Assembly (NCBI GenBank): GCA_027343965.1
Contig: DAHWJX010000018.1
Coordinates: 1 to 29,563 of the forward strand
Length of the DNA: 29,563 nt
Direction of reading: 5' to 3'
Source of the DNA: JAKACU01 sp021821185
GTDB lineage: Bacteria; Bacillota; Bacilli; Alicyclobacillales; SLC66
Part shown: positions 1-8,079 of the stretch, in pieces
Layout of the letters: every line of letters starts with the position of its first letter
Position numbering within the stretch: position 1 is the first letter of the stretch
Translations under genes and position numbers: made by a program
The notes under the pieces: generated by a model
Seen by the model: only the letters and a program-made list of their open reading frames with translations
Databases searched by the model: none
Told to the model about the DNA's origin: nothing

Positions 1-78
1 CATGCCTGCTCCACCGATTCCCACAAAGTGAAAAAGGGGTCTGTGTTTCTGCTGTAATTCCGCGTGTTCTACCGCCAC
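1..78 (-). CDS. murC: UDP-N-acetylmuramate--L-alanine ligase MurC (N-terminal part only)
   Basis: Only the first 26 codons are inside the window; the gene continues beyond the left edge. The reverse strand reads a GTG start at 76-78 followed by a short leader and then HFVGIGGAGM. That is the N-terminal nucleotide-binding glycine motif of MurC, the ligase that adds L-alanine to UDP-MurNAc in peptidoglycan synthesis. A GAGGTGG ribosome binding site lies about seven bases upstream of the GTG. The gene starts 39 bases after the folC stop with no terminator between, so it probably belongs to the valS-folC transcript. The identification rests on one short motif, but that motif is very characteristic. 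Confidence 0.82.
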   Translation of the reverse strand, partial: MAVEHAELQQKHRPLFHFVGIGGAGM

Positions 79-117
79 TTGGTGTCCACCTCACACATGC
101 ATTCAAGGTACAGCATA

Positions 118-1440
118 TCACATTACAACTCGTCTGGCTTCTGCAATCGTATAGAGCGAACCTGATACGACAATGGTATCCGTTGCCTGATGCGTCGATA
201 CCCATTGTTGTGCCAACAGTAAAGCATCCTCCACGAAAGCTGCACAATCTACATGAATCCCTCTGTGCCCTACTCGATCAGTAATCCATGAAGCAAGTGT
301 GTCGTGGGGCAATTTTCGCGCCGTATGTGGTGGTTCCGTCGCAACCACATAACACGCACCAGGTAAAATCTCCTCTAAAATACCTGCCACATCTTTATCT
401 TTTAGGACACCGAGCACTAAAACGTAACGCGTCGTACCGATTGATAAAAGTCCCAATTTTAAAGCTTTTGCACCAGCAGGATTATGCGCTCCATCAAGCA
501 AAATTTTCGGATCATGCGCGACAATTTCCATTCGCCCAGGCCACTTGGTCGAACGCAAGCCTTCACGAACTGACTCATCAGATATTTGATATCCAACTTC
601 TTGCAAACATTCAATCGTAGCAAGAGCCGTCGCTGCATTTTGCGCCTGATGAGGTCCCAGCAAAGACATCTGCAGACCGTAAAAATCGCGATGTCGTCCA
701 AAAAATGTAAATCGTTGCAAGCTCTCTAGAGTAAAAGCATCCTCAATAGCCCAACGAAAATCATACATACTGCGATAGAGCGCACTGGCCTTATCCGATG
801 CGACACGGGAAATCACATCAAGCGATGCACCAGAAGCTCCTGTTACTATAGGTACATTCTCCTTTATGATTCCCGCTTTATCCCAAGCAATTTGTTCAAC
901 GCGATCACCAAGAATTTTCGTGTGATCCAAGGCGACATTGGTGATAACAGACACGTCTGGGGTAACAACATTCGTAGCGTCATACCGCCCGCCGAGTCCC
1001 GTTTCCCACACAACAACATCGACGTTCTGTTTCTTAAAATACAAAAGAGCCATGACAGTCGATACTTCAAATTCAGTTGGCTGTATCTCCTCGTCATCAG
1101 ATAAAGTTTCAATGACCGCCTTTACCTGATTGGCACAAAGGACAAGATCCTGCTCGCCGATCCTTTCTCCATTGACTGACATCCGTTCAGCATAATGTGT
1201 CAAGGATGGGGAGATATATTGTCCGACCCGGTAGCCTGCGCGTTGTAAGATGCTAGATAAAAAAGCACACGTCGAACCTTTACCATTCGTGCCAGCGACA
1301 TGAACAAAATGCAAGGATCGGTCCGGATTGGCCAGAGCATCGAGCAAATGCATGGTGCGCAAAAGTCCGGGGCGGATGCCAAAACGTTGTCTGGATGATA
1401 GAAAATCCAAAACCTCGGCTACTGTTACCCATGGGCTCAT
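118..1440 (-). CDS. folC: Folylpolyglutamate synthase / dihydrofolate synthase FolC
   Basis: This cytosolic ligase of the Mur ligase superfamily adds glutamate to folates, and often also to dihydropteroate, using ATP. The 440-residue length is normal. The P-loop GTNGKGST is at residues 50-57. Other family signatures are the GQYISPSL segment (residues 73-80), ETGLGGRYDATN in the central domain and LLDGAHNP in the C-terminal domain. The ATG at 1438-1440 is preceded by an AGGATGG ribosome binding site. The gene lies 35 bases after valS, and the valS-folC pairing is classical in Bacillales. Expression is probably from the valS T-box promoter. Nothing in it looks unusual. Confidence 0.96.
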   Translation of the reverse strand: MSPWVTVAEVLDFLSSRQRFGIRPGLLRTMHLLDALANPDRSLHFVHVAGTNGKGSTCAFLSSILQRAGYRVGQYISPSLTHYAERMSVNGERIGEQDLVLCANQVKAVIETLSDDEEIQPTEFEVSTVMALLYFKKQNVDVVVWETGLGGRYDATNVVTPDVSVITNVALDHTKILGDRVEQIAWDKAGIIKENVPIVTGASGASLDVISRVASDKASALYRSMYDFRWAIEDAFTLESLQRFTFFGRHRDFYGLQMSLLGPHQAQNAATALATIECLQEVGYQISDESVREGLRSTKWPGRMEIVAHDPKILLDGAHNPAGAKALKLGLLSIGTTRYVLVLGVLKDKDVAGILEEILPGACYVVATEPPHTARKLPHDTLASWITDRVGHRGIHVDCAAFVEDALLLAQQWVSTHQATDTIVVSGSLYTIAEARRVVM

Positions 1441-1475
1441 GATTTTACCATCCTATTCATCACCTTGTCCTAGTG

Positions 1476-4133
1476 TCACTCTGAAAGCGATGCGAGCATC
1501 GCAATTACCTTATCGCGCTTTTCCTCGTAATCGCGGAGTTTTTCCCGCTCCTTTTGAACGACATCTTCAGGCGCACGTTCTACAAAAGAGGGATTTTCTA
1601 GTTTTTTAACTAAACGCATGACTTCGAATTCGAAATTTTGTTTTTCTTTTAGTAACCGTTCACGTTCTGCTACTTTATCGATAAGACCCTCCATGGACAG
1701 CATGACTTCAACGTCGGTTAACACTGCCACTAACCGTTCCTGAGGCACATGCGGCGCCGTTTCGATCACAAGACTGGCGGGATTACATAACCGTTCGATA
1801 TAAGGTGCAGTACTTTTCACCATGGCAAGTCGCTCATCACTTACTTTCAAAATGATAGGGACCTGTTTCGACAGCGGCAAATTAGCATCATGACGAAGCG
1901 TACGAACAGCGCGAATGATATCCATAATGAGATTCATCGAAGCCATTGCATCGCTATCGATCCATGCTCCATCGAGATGAGGAAACTCAGCTTTCATGAT
2001 GGTTTCGCCATCCGTCGGCAAAGCCTGCCATATTTCTTCAGTAACAAATGGCATCATGGGATGCAATAAACGCAACGATTGGTCCAGTACAAAGACTAGT
2101 GTTTCTTTCGCGGATACTTTCTTCTCTTCATTTTGTCCATATAAATGAACTTTTGACGTTTCAATGTACCAATCACAAAAATCATTCCAGAAAAATTCGT
2201 AGATCGCTTTTCCGGCTTCCGCAAAGTCAAAAACTTCCAATTGTGTCGTCACTACATGGATAGTTTCATCCAAGCGATGCAGGATATAACGATCAACCAC
2301 ATCAAGTTGATCTTTTTGCGGTACCCGTACCCTTGCGACATCGGCCGTATTCATGGTAACAAAGCGAGCTGCATTCCAAATCTTTGTAACAAGGCCTTGC
2401 GCACTCTCCATACGTTCCGTATAAAATCGCATGTCCTGACCAAGAGTGGCCCCCGTCACCAGCATAAAACGCAAAGCATCCGCACTGTATTGATCAATCA
2501 CTTCCATGGGATCAATGCCGTTGCCAAGACTCTTTGATAACTTCCTGCCTTGTACGTCTCGCAAAAGACCATGCATCAACACATGACGAAATGGCGCCTT
2601 TTCAGTAAAAGCTAATGACGTAAAAATCATGCGTGCTACCCAAAAATAAATGATGTCAAAACCGGTCACAAGCACTTGCGTCGGAAAATAGCGCTGTAAA
2701 TCATCCGTCTTATCTGGCCAACCCATCGTTGAAAATGGCCATAACGCTGAAGAAAACCATGTATCAAGCACGTCCTCATCCTGATGAAGATGTGTTGATC
2801 CACACGCTCTACACACTTGAGGGTCTTCGCGCGAAACGATAACTTCATGACAATCATCGCAATAAAAAGCGGGAATGCGATGTCCCCACCACAATTGGCG
2901 GGAAATACACCAATCTTTAATGTTATCTAACCAATGTGTATAAATCTTCGAAAAACGTTCTGGCACAAAACTGACATCGCCTTGATCAACAGCTTTTTGC
3001 GCAGGCATGGCCAATGGTTCCATTTTTACAAACCACTGCGTTGATAACCAAGGTTCGATCACCGTACCACAACGTTCACAATGACCAACAGCGTGCATGT
3101 GACTTTCCTTTTGCAAAATACCTAACGCGTTTAACTCTTCTTCGATCTTTTTGCGAGCCGCAAAACGATCCATTCCTGCAAATGGCCCTGCATGGTCATT
3201 TAGCGCACCTGTCTTCGTCATCACATTGATCGCTTTGAGATGGTGACGCAAACCCACCTCAAAGTCGTTTTGATCATGAGCGGGCGTGATCTTCACAGCA
3301 CCTGTACCAAACTCTTTCTCGACATACTCATCAGCGATTACCGGAATTTCACGATGAATAAACGGTAAGATGAGTTTTTTGCCGATCACATGCTGGTAAC
3401 GTTCGTCATCAGGGTGTACAGCGACAGCCACGTCGCCAAACATCGTTTCAGGGCGCGTGGTAGCGATCGTCAAAGCACCCGTACCGTCGGCAAATGGATA
3501 CGCGACATGATATAAGGCTCCCGACGTTTCCACGTGTTCGACTTCGATATCCGACAACGCTGTTTCACAACGTGGACACCAATGAATGATGTAATTACCC
3601 CGATAAATGAGCCCTTTTTCATAAAAGCGGACAAAAACTTCGCGTACAGCTTTCGACAGACCCTCATCCATCGTAAATCGTTCGCGTGAAAAATCACAGG
3701 ACGCACCGAGCCGTTTCAATTGCTGTCGAATCGTTGCGGCGTATTCTTCCTTCCAATCCCACACGCGTTTCACAAACGCCTCACGGCCAAGATCATGGCG
3801 CGTTTTTCCCTCTGTCTTTAACAATTGCGCTTCGACGCGCGTCTGTGTCGCAATGCCAGCATGATCCATACCAGGCATCCAGAGCGCATCAAACCCTTGC
3901 ATGCGCTTCATACGAATCAAAAGATCTTGCATCGCATTGTCGAGTGCATGCCCAATATGCAACACCCCCGTCACATTTGGAGGTGGCATGACAATTGAAT
4001 AGGGTTTCTTCGTCTTATCGTTTCCCGCTTTAAAAAAACCTTTTACAAGCCACCAATCGTACAGTCGACCTTCCATTTCCTGCGCGTTATATGTGCCTAA
4101 TGCAGGCCTTTCATCTGCGATACGGCTTTCCAT
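1476..4133 (-). CDS. valS: Valyl-tRNA synthetase ValS
   Basis: This class Ia synthetase charges tRNA-Val. The 885 residues match the usual length. The HIGH motif is intact at residues 59-62 (in PPNVTGVLHIGH), and the second signature is KLSKS at 531-535, a common variant of KMSKS. The editing domain includes TTRPETMFGD (about 225-234), and a C-terminal tRNA-binding coiled coil is rich in Glu, Lys and Arg from about residue 820. The reading frame is open further upstream, but that part is the T-box leader. The ATG at 4131-4133 has GGGAGG nine bases before it and begins just after the leader terminator, so I take it as the start. Regulation is by tRNA-Val charging through the leader. Confidence 0.97.
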   Translation of the reverse strand: MESRIADERPALGTYNAQEMEGRLYDWWLVKGFFKAGNDKTKKPYSIVMPPPNVTGVLHIGHALDNAMQDLLIRMKRMQGFDALWMPGMDHAGIATQTRVEAQLLKTEGKTRHDLGREAFVKRVWDWKEEYAATIRQQLKRLGASCDFSRERFTMDEGLSKAVREVFVRFYEKGLIYRGNYIIHWCPRCETALSDIEVEHVETSGALYHVAYPFADGTGALTIATTRPETMFGDVAVAVHPDDERYQHVIGKKLILPFIHREIPVIADEYVEKEFGTGAVKITPAHDQNDFEVGLRHHLKAINVMTKTGALNDHAGPFAGMDRFAARKKIEEELNALGILQKESHMHAVGHCERCGTVIEPWLSTQWFVKMEPLAMPAQKAVDQGDVSFVPERFSKIYTHWLDNIKDWCISRQLWWGHRIPAFYCDDCHEVIVSREDPQVCRACGSTHLHQDEDVLDTWFSSALWPFSTMGWPDKTDDLQRYFPTQVLVTGFDIIYFWVARMIFTSLAFTEKAPFRHVLMHGLLRDVQGRKLSKSLGNGIDPMEVIDQYSADALRFMLVTGATLGQDMRFYTERMESAQGLVTKIWNAARFVTMNTADVARVRVPQKDQLDVVDRYILHRLDETIHVVTTQLEVFDFAEAGKAIYEFFWNDFCDWYIETSKVHLYGQNEEKKVSAKETLVFVLDQSLRLLHPMMPFVTEEIWQALPTDGETIMKAEFPHLDGAWIDSDAMASMNLIMDIIRAVRTLRHDANLPLSKQVPIILKVSDERLAMVKSTAPYIERLCNPASLVIETAPHVPQERLVAVLTDVEVMLSMEGLIDKVAERERLLKEKQNFEFEVMRLVKKLENPSFVERAPEDVVQKEREKLRDYEEKRDKVIAMLASLSE

Positions 4134-4149
4134 AGCCCATTTCCTCCCT

Positions 4150-4181
4150 AAAATACAAAACCGCCCTTCTATCGAAGGACG
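4150..4181 (-). terminator. T-box terminator hairpin of the valS leader
   Basis: An eight-base-pair stem (CGTCCTTC / GAAGGGCG with one G-U pair) with a GATA loop is followed by TTTTGTATTTT. It lies directly after the T-box sequence and 17 bases before the valS start, so it is the conditional terminator of the riboswitch. Confidence 0.88.
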
Positions 4182-4398
4182 AAAGTCAAACTCTCGCGGT
4201 ACCACCTTACTTTTGCGCAGGATCATTATCCATGCACAACACTTCATGGCGATACGGAACCACCCGATAGCCTTTTCGAAGAGGGACGACATTCTACGAA
4301 AAAGGCGCAAAGGGTTTTCAGCCAAGACCCTTCTCTCTAATGCGCCGCAATCCGTGTACTCTTTCCCCAAGCTACATGGTATAGACAATGGATACTTT
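4150..4398 (-). promoter_or_regulatory. T-box riboswitch (tRNA-Val-sensing leader of valS)
   Basis: The leader contains the nearly invariant T-box sequence AAGGTGGTACCGCG (4195-4208, reverse strand). Just downstream is a terminator hairpin: CGTCCTTC (4174-4181), loop GATA, GAAGGGCG (4162-4169), then a run of T. This is the standard layout in which uncharged tRNA stabilises the antiterminator. Stem I occupies roughly 4260-4385, with an AGTA-containing 5' strand and a GAATGTC segment on the 3' strand. The GTC at 4288-4290 is the probable specifier triplet, a valine codon. The match to valS is strong; exact stem I pairing was not folded computationally. Confidence 0.93.
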
Positions 4399-4403
4399 TA
4401 GGT

Positions 4404-4433
4404 ATTATACGCATGGCAGATAGCACAGGTCAA
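4404..4433 (-). promoter_or_regulatory. Sigma-A promoter of valS
   Basis: TTGACC (4428-4433) and TATAAT (4404-4409) on the reverse strand are separated by 18 bases. The start of transcription would fall near 4397, at the 5' edge of the T-box leader. The -35 box lies only four bases beyond the stop of the upstream membrane protein gene. Confidence 0.8.
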
Positions 4434-4436
4434 GAT

Positions 4437-5054
4437 CTACGATCTTCTCCGTTTGCGCTTTTTTCGACTTTTCCCATGAGAAGGAAGGCTTGGTGCTCCC
4501 CGAGCAATTCGAACAACCGGTTTTTCTTCTTTCGCAGTAGCTGTCAAACCCAACTTCACACGTCGTTTATCCGCCCAATCAGCCATCCACGTCGTCAGCC
4601 ACGCCACAAACAACGCAAAAATAATATCGAGTACACCAGAAGTCAACATGCTCATACGGACAGGCCAATAGGTACCCGTTTCAAACATCAGCATAATCGC
4701 TGCAGCTACAAGTCCACCAACAATACCGCCGATCCAGCCTTGAATGGCGCGGTTGGTTTTCGTACGCTGAACCACGATATATGGTGCAAGAAATGTGGAT
4801 AATCCCAGACTCATATTGACACCGTTAGCAGGATCACCCGTTGAAAAAACACCAGCCACACCGCCGATCGCTCCTAGGGCGACGCCACTCATGGCAATCG
4901 TTCGCCAGCGCCAACCTGCTGGTGGCGGAGACAAAAGTGTTGCCTGTGAATTGGCGCGAGTCCTTGCTTGAGCTTTGAGACGCGCTCGTTTCTCCACGAT
5001 AAGACACCCATTTCTCTGTACAAAATTTCCTGCACGTGAATCTTTGTTCATCAT
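4437..5054 (-). CDS. Hypothetical membrane protein with strongly basic ends
   Basis: I do not recognise a family. The 205 residues start with a basic, soluble segment of about 50 residues. About four hydrophobic stretches follow, from near residue 50 to residue 167: MSGVALGAIGGVAGVFS, a stretch near LSTFLAPYIVV, IGGIVGGLVAAAIMLMF and LDIIFALFVAWLTTW. The C-terminal tail is highly basic and ends in KSRKKRKRRRS. The two adjacent ATG codons at the start have only a weak ribosome site (CGTGG), so the start is uncertain. The gene ends just before the valS promoter and has no terminator of its own, so its transcript would run into the T-box leader. It diverges from the 53-residue gene to its right. 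Confidence 0.72.
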   Translation of the reverse strand: MMNKDSRAGNFVQRNGCLIVEKRARLKAQARTRANSQATLLSPPPAGWRWRTIAMSGVALGAIGGVAGVFSTGDPANGVNMSLGLSTFLAPYIVVQRTKTNRAIQGWIGGIVGGLVAAAIMLMFETGTYWPVRMSMLTSGVLDIIFALFVAWLTTWMADWADKRRVKLGLTATAKEEKPVVRIARGAPSLPSHGKSRKKRKRRRS

Positions 5055-5144
5055 ACCACGGAGAGCGATAGGAAGAAAAGACGCACCATCAGGAAGTTCA
5101 AATCATAGCCTAACTTTATGCAACCGTACATGGAGGGCAATCCT

Positions 5145-5306
5145 ATGCCAAACTTCTTCGCTCCACTAGCTCGTTTTGCCAAAGTCATTTTATTAGGTTG
5201 TATTTTTCTAACGATGCTGCAGATGTTATTTTTTCCATCCATTATCAACTTACTAATACTAGCCGGACTCATTACGGTGCTTGTTGCCTTTTTTCTGGGC
5301 GGGTAA
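5145..5306 (+). CDS. Small hydrophobic membrane protein (53 aa), unknown
   Basis: The plus-strand frame reads 53 residues, starting MPNFFAPLARFAKV. Most of the protein is two membrane helices (about residues 12-29 and 31-51), broken by a Pro-Ser turn, and it ends in LGG. An upstream in-frame ATG exists at 5118, but GGAGGG lies eight bases before the ATG at 5145, which decides the start. It stands alone on the plus strand between two minus-strand genes and is followed by a strong hairpin. No clear sigma-A promoter was found upstream. The good ribosome site and protein-like hydrophobic pattern support a real gene; its function is unknown. Confidence 0.6.
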   Translation: MPNFFAPLARFAKVILLGCIFLTMLQMLFFPSIINLLILAGLITVLVAFFLGG

Positions 5307-5331
5307 GATCACTGTATGTCGACTTTCGTCA

Positions 5332-5362
5332 TGCAGGCGACCCGACTTCAAGGTCGCCTGCA
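5332..5362. terminator. Perfect 11-bp hairpin between convergent genes
   Basis: TGCAGGCGACC (5332-5342) and its exact complement GGTCGCCTGCA (5352-5362) flank a nine-base loop. It lies between the end of the 53-residue gene (5306) and the stop of spoVID (5367), so it can act in both directions. Neither strand has a good T-run, so termination is probable but not certain. Confidence 0.6.
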
Positions 5363-5366
5363 GCGT

Positions 5367-6734
5367 CTACGATCTCACTGGAATGTATAGTAAGCTACCC
5401 ATTGGCAGTCCTTCTTGTGTCAATGGATTTGCTCTGAGTAAATCATCTAGATTAATGCGGTACAGTTGAGCGATGTCTTCTAATGTTTCAGAAGGTTGAA
5501 CAATCCGAAATTTCATCATAAAGTTCGTTTCACCGCTAGGGATATTTAGCGACTTCCAGAACCACTCTGCCGTCGTCAGGGTCGTCTCTTCTTCTTCAGT
5601 CACTTTATACGTAGCTTGTACTTGAGATTCACTATCTAAGAAAGGGACATCAGGTTCTATTGGGGCCACAATCGCCTGCAACAGCCGCTTAGATTCCGAC
5701 TTCGCTTCTAATTCGAGTGTCTTTGGATTATCATGACTTGATGAGGAAAATTCTGCATGTAGCATAGTGCTGTCACCAAGTCCTGTAGTCCATTTACGCT
5801 CCTCCTCTGGCAGATTGACATGCTCAAAATGAAAATGAAGATCGTCAGACAAGTCCCGCTCAAAAAACTCCTCTTGGCGCATCAATTGCGTGGATTCCTG
5901 GACATTTTCAGGTGCTACGCCAGAACGAAATGGACTTAGCGTAAATACTTGCGGTCCTTGTAAGGCACGATCGGCACCAAGCAAGTCTTTCTGCCAGGTT
6001 GTTATCGATGATGCTGACGGTTCCGATGCTTCACCCTCTTTTGCACTTTGTTCTGAACGTGCTGCTAAAAGTGCCCATTCGCCAAGAACACTTTCCTCTT
6101 TCGTTGGCGAGTTTTCTTGAACTTCAACCGCCTCTTGTGCCAGGAAAGCTTCGCTAACTTCTGCTTGCTCGATGACAGGAATTTCTTGTGCCTCAATTAC
6201 GTTATCTTCCTCAGATGCCACCTGCTCTTGCACCGCTGTTGCCTCGCCAGGGTCTGATACCACAAACGATTCGACAATCTTTGGAGGTACGATCGCCTCT
6301 TGTGCACCGCAGTGCGCAGTATAACCACCAGACTCCTGCAACCCTTCAAATTCAAGGACCGCTCGCAAATGAATCCAACCTGGACCTAAGATATCCATCG
6401 TGGCATCGGGTACATGGACCGATACACTCAATAACCCTGGGCCCTGAGCTGCAGCAGGCAAAGAAATATCAAACGGCATACGGTGTTGCAAATGTTCAAC
6501 CGCTTGCTCGCCGTTTACATGATCATCTCCTTGTTCCGGCATATCATCTGCCAAGTAAGCAGTAAACAACATATTTCCTTCTAAGTACAGGTTTTCGCCA
6601 CGTTGTTCTAGCGTCGTTACTTCCGTCAAAGCAGAGAATTCTTCCACCTGTTCATTGCCTCGCACAGCATCGACAAAAACCTGCTGATCGACAAATAACT
6701 CTAGCCCATGGTCTGGCGCATCCCATTTTGCCAA
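5367..6734 (-). CDS. spoVID: Stage VI sporulation protein SpoVID-like (LysM, spore coat encasement)
   Basis: SpoVID drives encasement of the forespore by coat proteins. Here the N-terminal region (about residues 1-150) is a beta-rich domain: it begins near GLELFVDQQVFVDAVRG and includes LYLEGNMLFTAYL. A long acidic, low-complexity middle rich in Glu, Gln and Ser follows. The C-terminal 50 residues form a LysM domain (FRIVQPSETLEDIAQLYRIN to GSLLYIPV). At 455 residues it is shorter than the B. subtilis protein. The frame stays open to a TTG at 6801-6803, but the TTG at 6732-6734 has GAGGGGGG directly upstream, so I prefer it. In Bacillus the gene also lies between hemL and valS, which supports the call; the usual neighbour ysxE is absent. 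It may have its own sporulation promoter; none was convincing. Confidence 0.82.
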   Translation of the reverse strand: MAKWDAPDHGLELFVDQQVFVDAVRGNEQVEEFSALTEVTTLEQRGENLYLEGNMLFTAYLADDMPEQGDDHVNGEQAVEHLQHRMPFDISLPAAAQGPGLLSVSVHVPDATMDILGPGWIHLRAVLEFEGLQESGGYTAHCGAQEAIVPPKIVESFVVSDPGEATAVQEQVASEEDNVIEAQEIPVIEQAEVSEAFLAQEAVEVQENSPTKEESVLGEWALLAARSEQSAKEGEASEPSASSITTWQKDLLGADRALQGPQVFTLSPFRSGVAPENVQESTQLMRQEEFFERDLSDDLHFHFEHVNLPEEERKWTTGLGDSTMLHAEFSSSSHDNPKTLELEAKSESKRLLQAIVAPIEPDVPFLDSESQVQATYKVTEEEETTLTTAEWFWKSLNIPSGETNFMMKFRIVQPSETLEDIAQLYRINLDDLLRANPLTQEGLPMGSLLYIPVRS

Positions 6735-6792
6735 GCTGATCCCCCCCTCTAGCCATATGCTTCTCCCAAACCATACGTTTTGGAAAGCCAAG

Positions 6793-7143
6793 TTATGACT
6801 CAAGGTAGGTGTCAGAAAATGCCAGATGGTCTCCTATACCAATATTTTGGCGTTCACAGGTGCCACTTATCAATTCCAAGGCATGTACCGCAGCACGGCA
6901 ACCAACGATACGCCATGGTCGAACACTTTTTTTAATAGAAATCACACACAAACTCGCATCAAGAAAAACAACATCAATGACTAGCAACATAAAATGCGTG
7001 TGTAAATTTCGACAATGCCAAAATATCATGCCGTCGCATGTTCGTAATGAGCGACGAAACATCAATCCACGCAAGCGGGCGCCAAACGTAGTAGCAACAG
7101 CAACGCAACCGATCTTTTGGCCTTCACGCACCACATCTAACAT
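6793..7143 (-). CDS. DUF192 family protein
   Basis: This protein of 116 residues matches the DUF192 family: an RLRGLMFR segment near the start, then the conserved core CRNLHTHFML, VIDVVFLD and later VHALELISGTCER with NIGIGD. DUF192 proteins are small beta-rich proteins of unknown molecular function. They are often secreted or linked to extracytoplasmic machines, but no signal peptide is seen here. The ATG at 7141-7143 has GGAG nine bases upstream, better placed than the TTG at 7150-7152. The ribosome site overlaps the final TAA of the tadC reading frame, so translation is probably coupled to tadC. From its position it is likely an accessory of the Tad system; this is inference. Confidence 0.85.
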   Translation of the reverse strand: MLDVVREGQKIGCVAVATTFGARLRGLMFRRSLRTCDGMIFWHCRNLHTHFMLLVIDVVFLDASLCVISIKKSVRPWRIVGCRAAVHALELISGTCERQNIGIGDHLAFSDTYLES

Positions 7144-7157
7144 AGTCGCCAACTCCT

Positions 7158-7280
7158 TTAGTGCGTAAATACAGTTGCAATGTGCAACACAGCGGGACCT
7201 AAAATCACGATAAATAGACCCGGGAAAATGAACATGATCAAAGGAAACAGAATTTTAATCGGGGCTTTCATAGCCTGTTC
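7158..7280 (-). pseudogene. Detached C-terminal part of TadC (last membrane helix)
   Basis: Directly after the TAA that ends the tadC frame, the same frame stays open for 40 more codons (EQAMKAPIKILFPLIMFIF and onward, including FIVILGPA) up to a TAA at 7158-7160. This is the normal end of TadC proteins: the basic linker and the final membrane helix. The interruption is a nonsense change, with TAA standing where GAA would fit the family, and not a frameshift. An ATG 12 bases past the stop (7269-7271) could restart translation of a 37-residue peptide, but its ribosome site is weak. It may be a decayed end, a sequencing error, a readthrough product or a separately translated helix. Confidence 0.75.
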
Positions 7281-8054
7281 TTAAGCACGTTGCCGTAGTT
7301 TTCTACGAGCTTCTTCGGATTGAATTCTTAGGACGTGAGCAATACCCATACCCAATCGGTCGGCTTGGATCAATGCGGTTAACAAAGAACGCACGTCATC
7401 TACATCAATGCGCGCACTGGCATCTTTTAACGCTTCTCTTCGCGTCTTGCCTAGACTCATCTCAGCGAGAATCTGTCGCATAAACGCCCCCAAAGGCGTA
7501 TCCAAATTTTGCACAGCACGAGCTAAAGCTTGATCAAAACCAAGTCCCGCTTCAACGCTAATCGTCAGCATATCAAGCAAATTGGGCAATCCTTTAAACA
7601 TTTCCTTTTGTACTTGTGCCACCTTTTGCGACAAAAAAACACGTGGCAAAACTACGCACAGAAAAATGATGACCAGGCCTATGAGAGCAGAAATAACCGT
7701 TTTAAGTACGATATATAAAATAACAGCAATAATAAAGCCACACACCACAACCAACAAGCGCATTAACACGAACTGTCGCATAGCGGAACCTTGGCGAATC
7801 CCAGCTTTCCGTAATTGCAATTCTGTTCTTTTGCTGACTGAAATAGGCAGTATCCGGTAAGCCCATGCAAATACTTGTTGACGAAAGGTTGTCAAGGCCG
7901 TGCGAAACGTTGGGAAATTAGGTTCTTTCGCCACTGACAACACCTGAGATACGCGCTGCCAAAGACGAAAGCGTGGCGCCAAGAGAATCTTAACAACGCT
8001 GCCGTAAAGAAGAAACGCGCTTAAAAACAGGAGGATGATAATCCAAGGTCGCAT
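7281..8054 (-). CDS. tadC: Tad pilus inner-membrane platform protein TadC (C-terminally truncated)
   Basis: TadC and TadB together form the membrane platform on which the TadA ATPase works. This frame encodes 257 residues. It has a first membrane helix at residues 4-25, then a paired hydrophobic region at about 95-140, followed by the T2SSF (GspF-like) domain. Family features in that domain are LLDMLTISVEAGLGFDQAL and MSLGKTRREAL. Full-length TadC proteins continue past RRKLRQRA with a last membrane helix; here a TAA at 7281-7283 stops the frame and the missing 40 residues lie just downstream in the same frame. An AGGTGAG ribosome site precedes the ATG. Whether the protein is functional depends on readthrough, restart or a sequence error. 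Confidence 0.85.
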   Translation of the reverse strand: MRPWIIILLFLSAFLLYGSVVKILLAPRFRLWQRVSQVLSVAKEPNFPTFRTALTTFRQQVFAWAYRILPISVSKRTELQLRKAGIRQGSAMRQFVLMRLLVVVCGFIIAVILYIVLKTVISALIGLVIIFLCVVLPRVFLSQKVAQVQKEMFKGLPNLLDMLTISVEAGLGFDQALARAVQNLDTPLGAFMRQILAEMSLGKTRREALKDASARIDVDDVRSLLTALIQADRLGMGIAHVLRIQSEEARRKLRQRA

Positions 8055-8079
8055 AATCTCACCTTCCTATAATAGCTTT

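Noticed and set aside
4134..4388. The valS frame is open for 85 more codons upstream of 4133
   Set aside because: This region is the T-box leader, including its terminator; the N-terminal sequence has no synthetase character and the ribosome site precedes the ATG at 4131.
5367..6803. The LysM protein as a Tad pilus component
   Set aside because: Its layout of a beta-rich N domain, acidic middle and C-terminal LysM, together with its place next to valS, fits SpoVID better.
6735..6803. A sigma-E-like promoter before spoVID (TCATAA and a weak CGTATGG box)
   Set aside because: The -10 box matches the consensus poorly, so it is not listed as a feature.
7158..7300. A frameshift in tadC
   Set aside because: The tail is in the same frame as the body of tadC; only one codon (TAA at 7281-7283) interrupts it, so this is a nonsense change.
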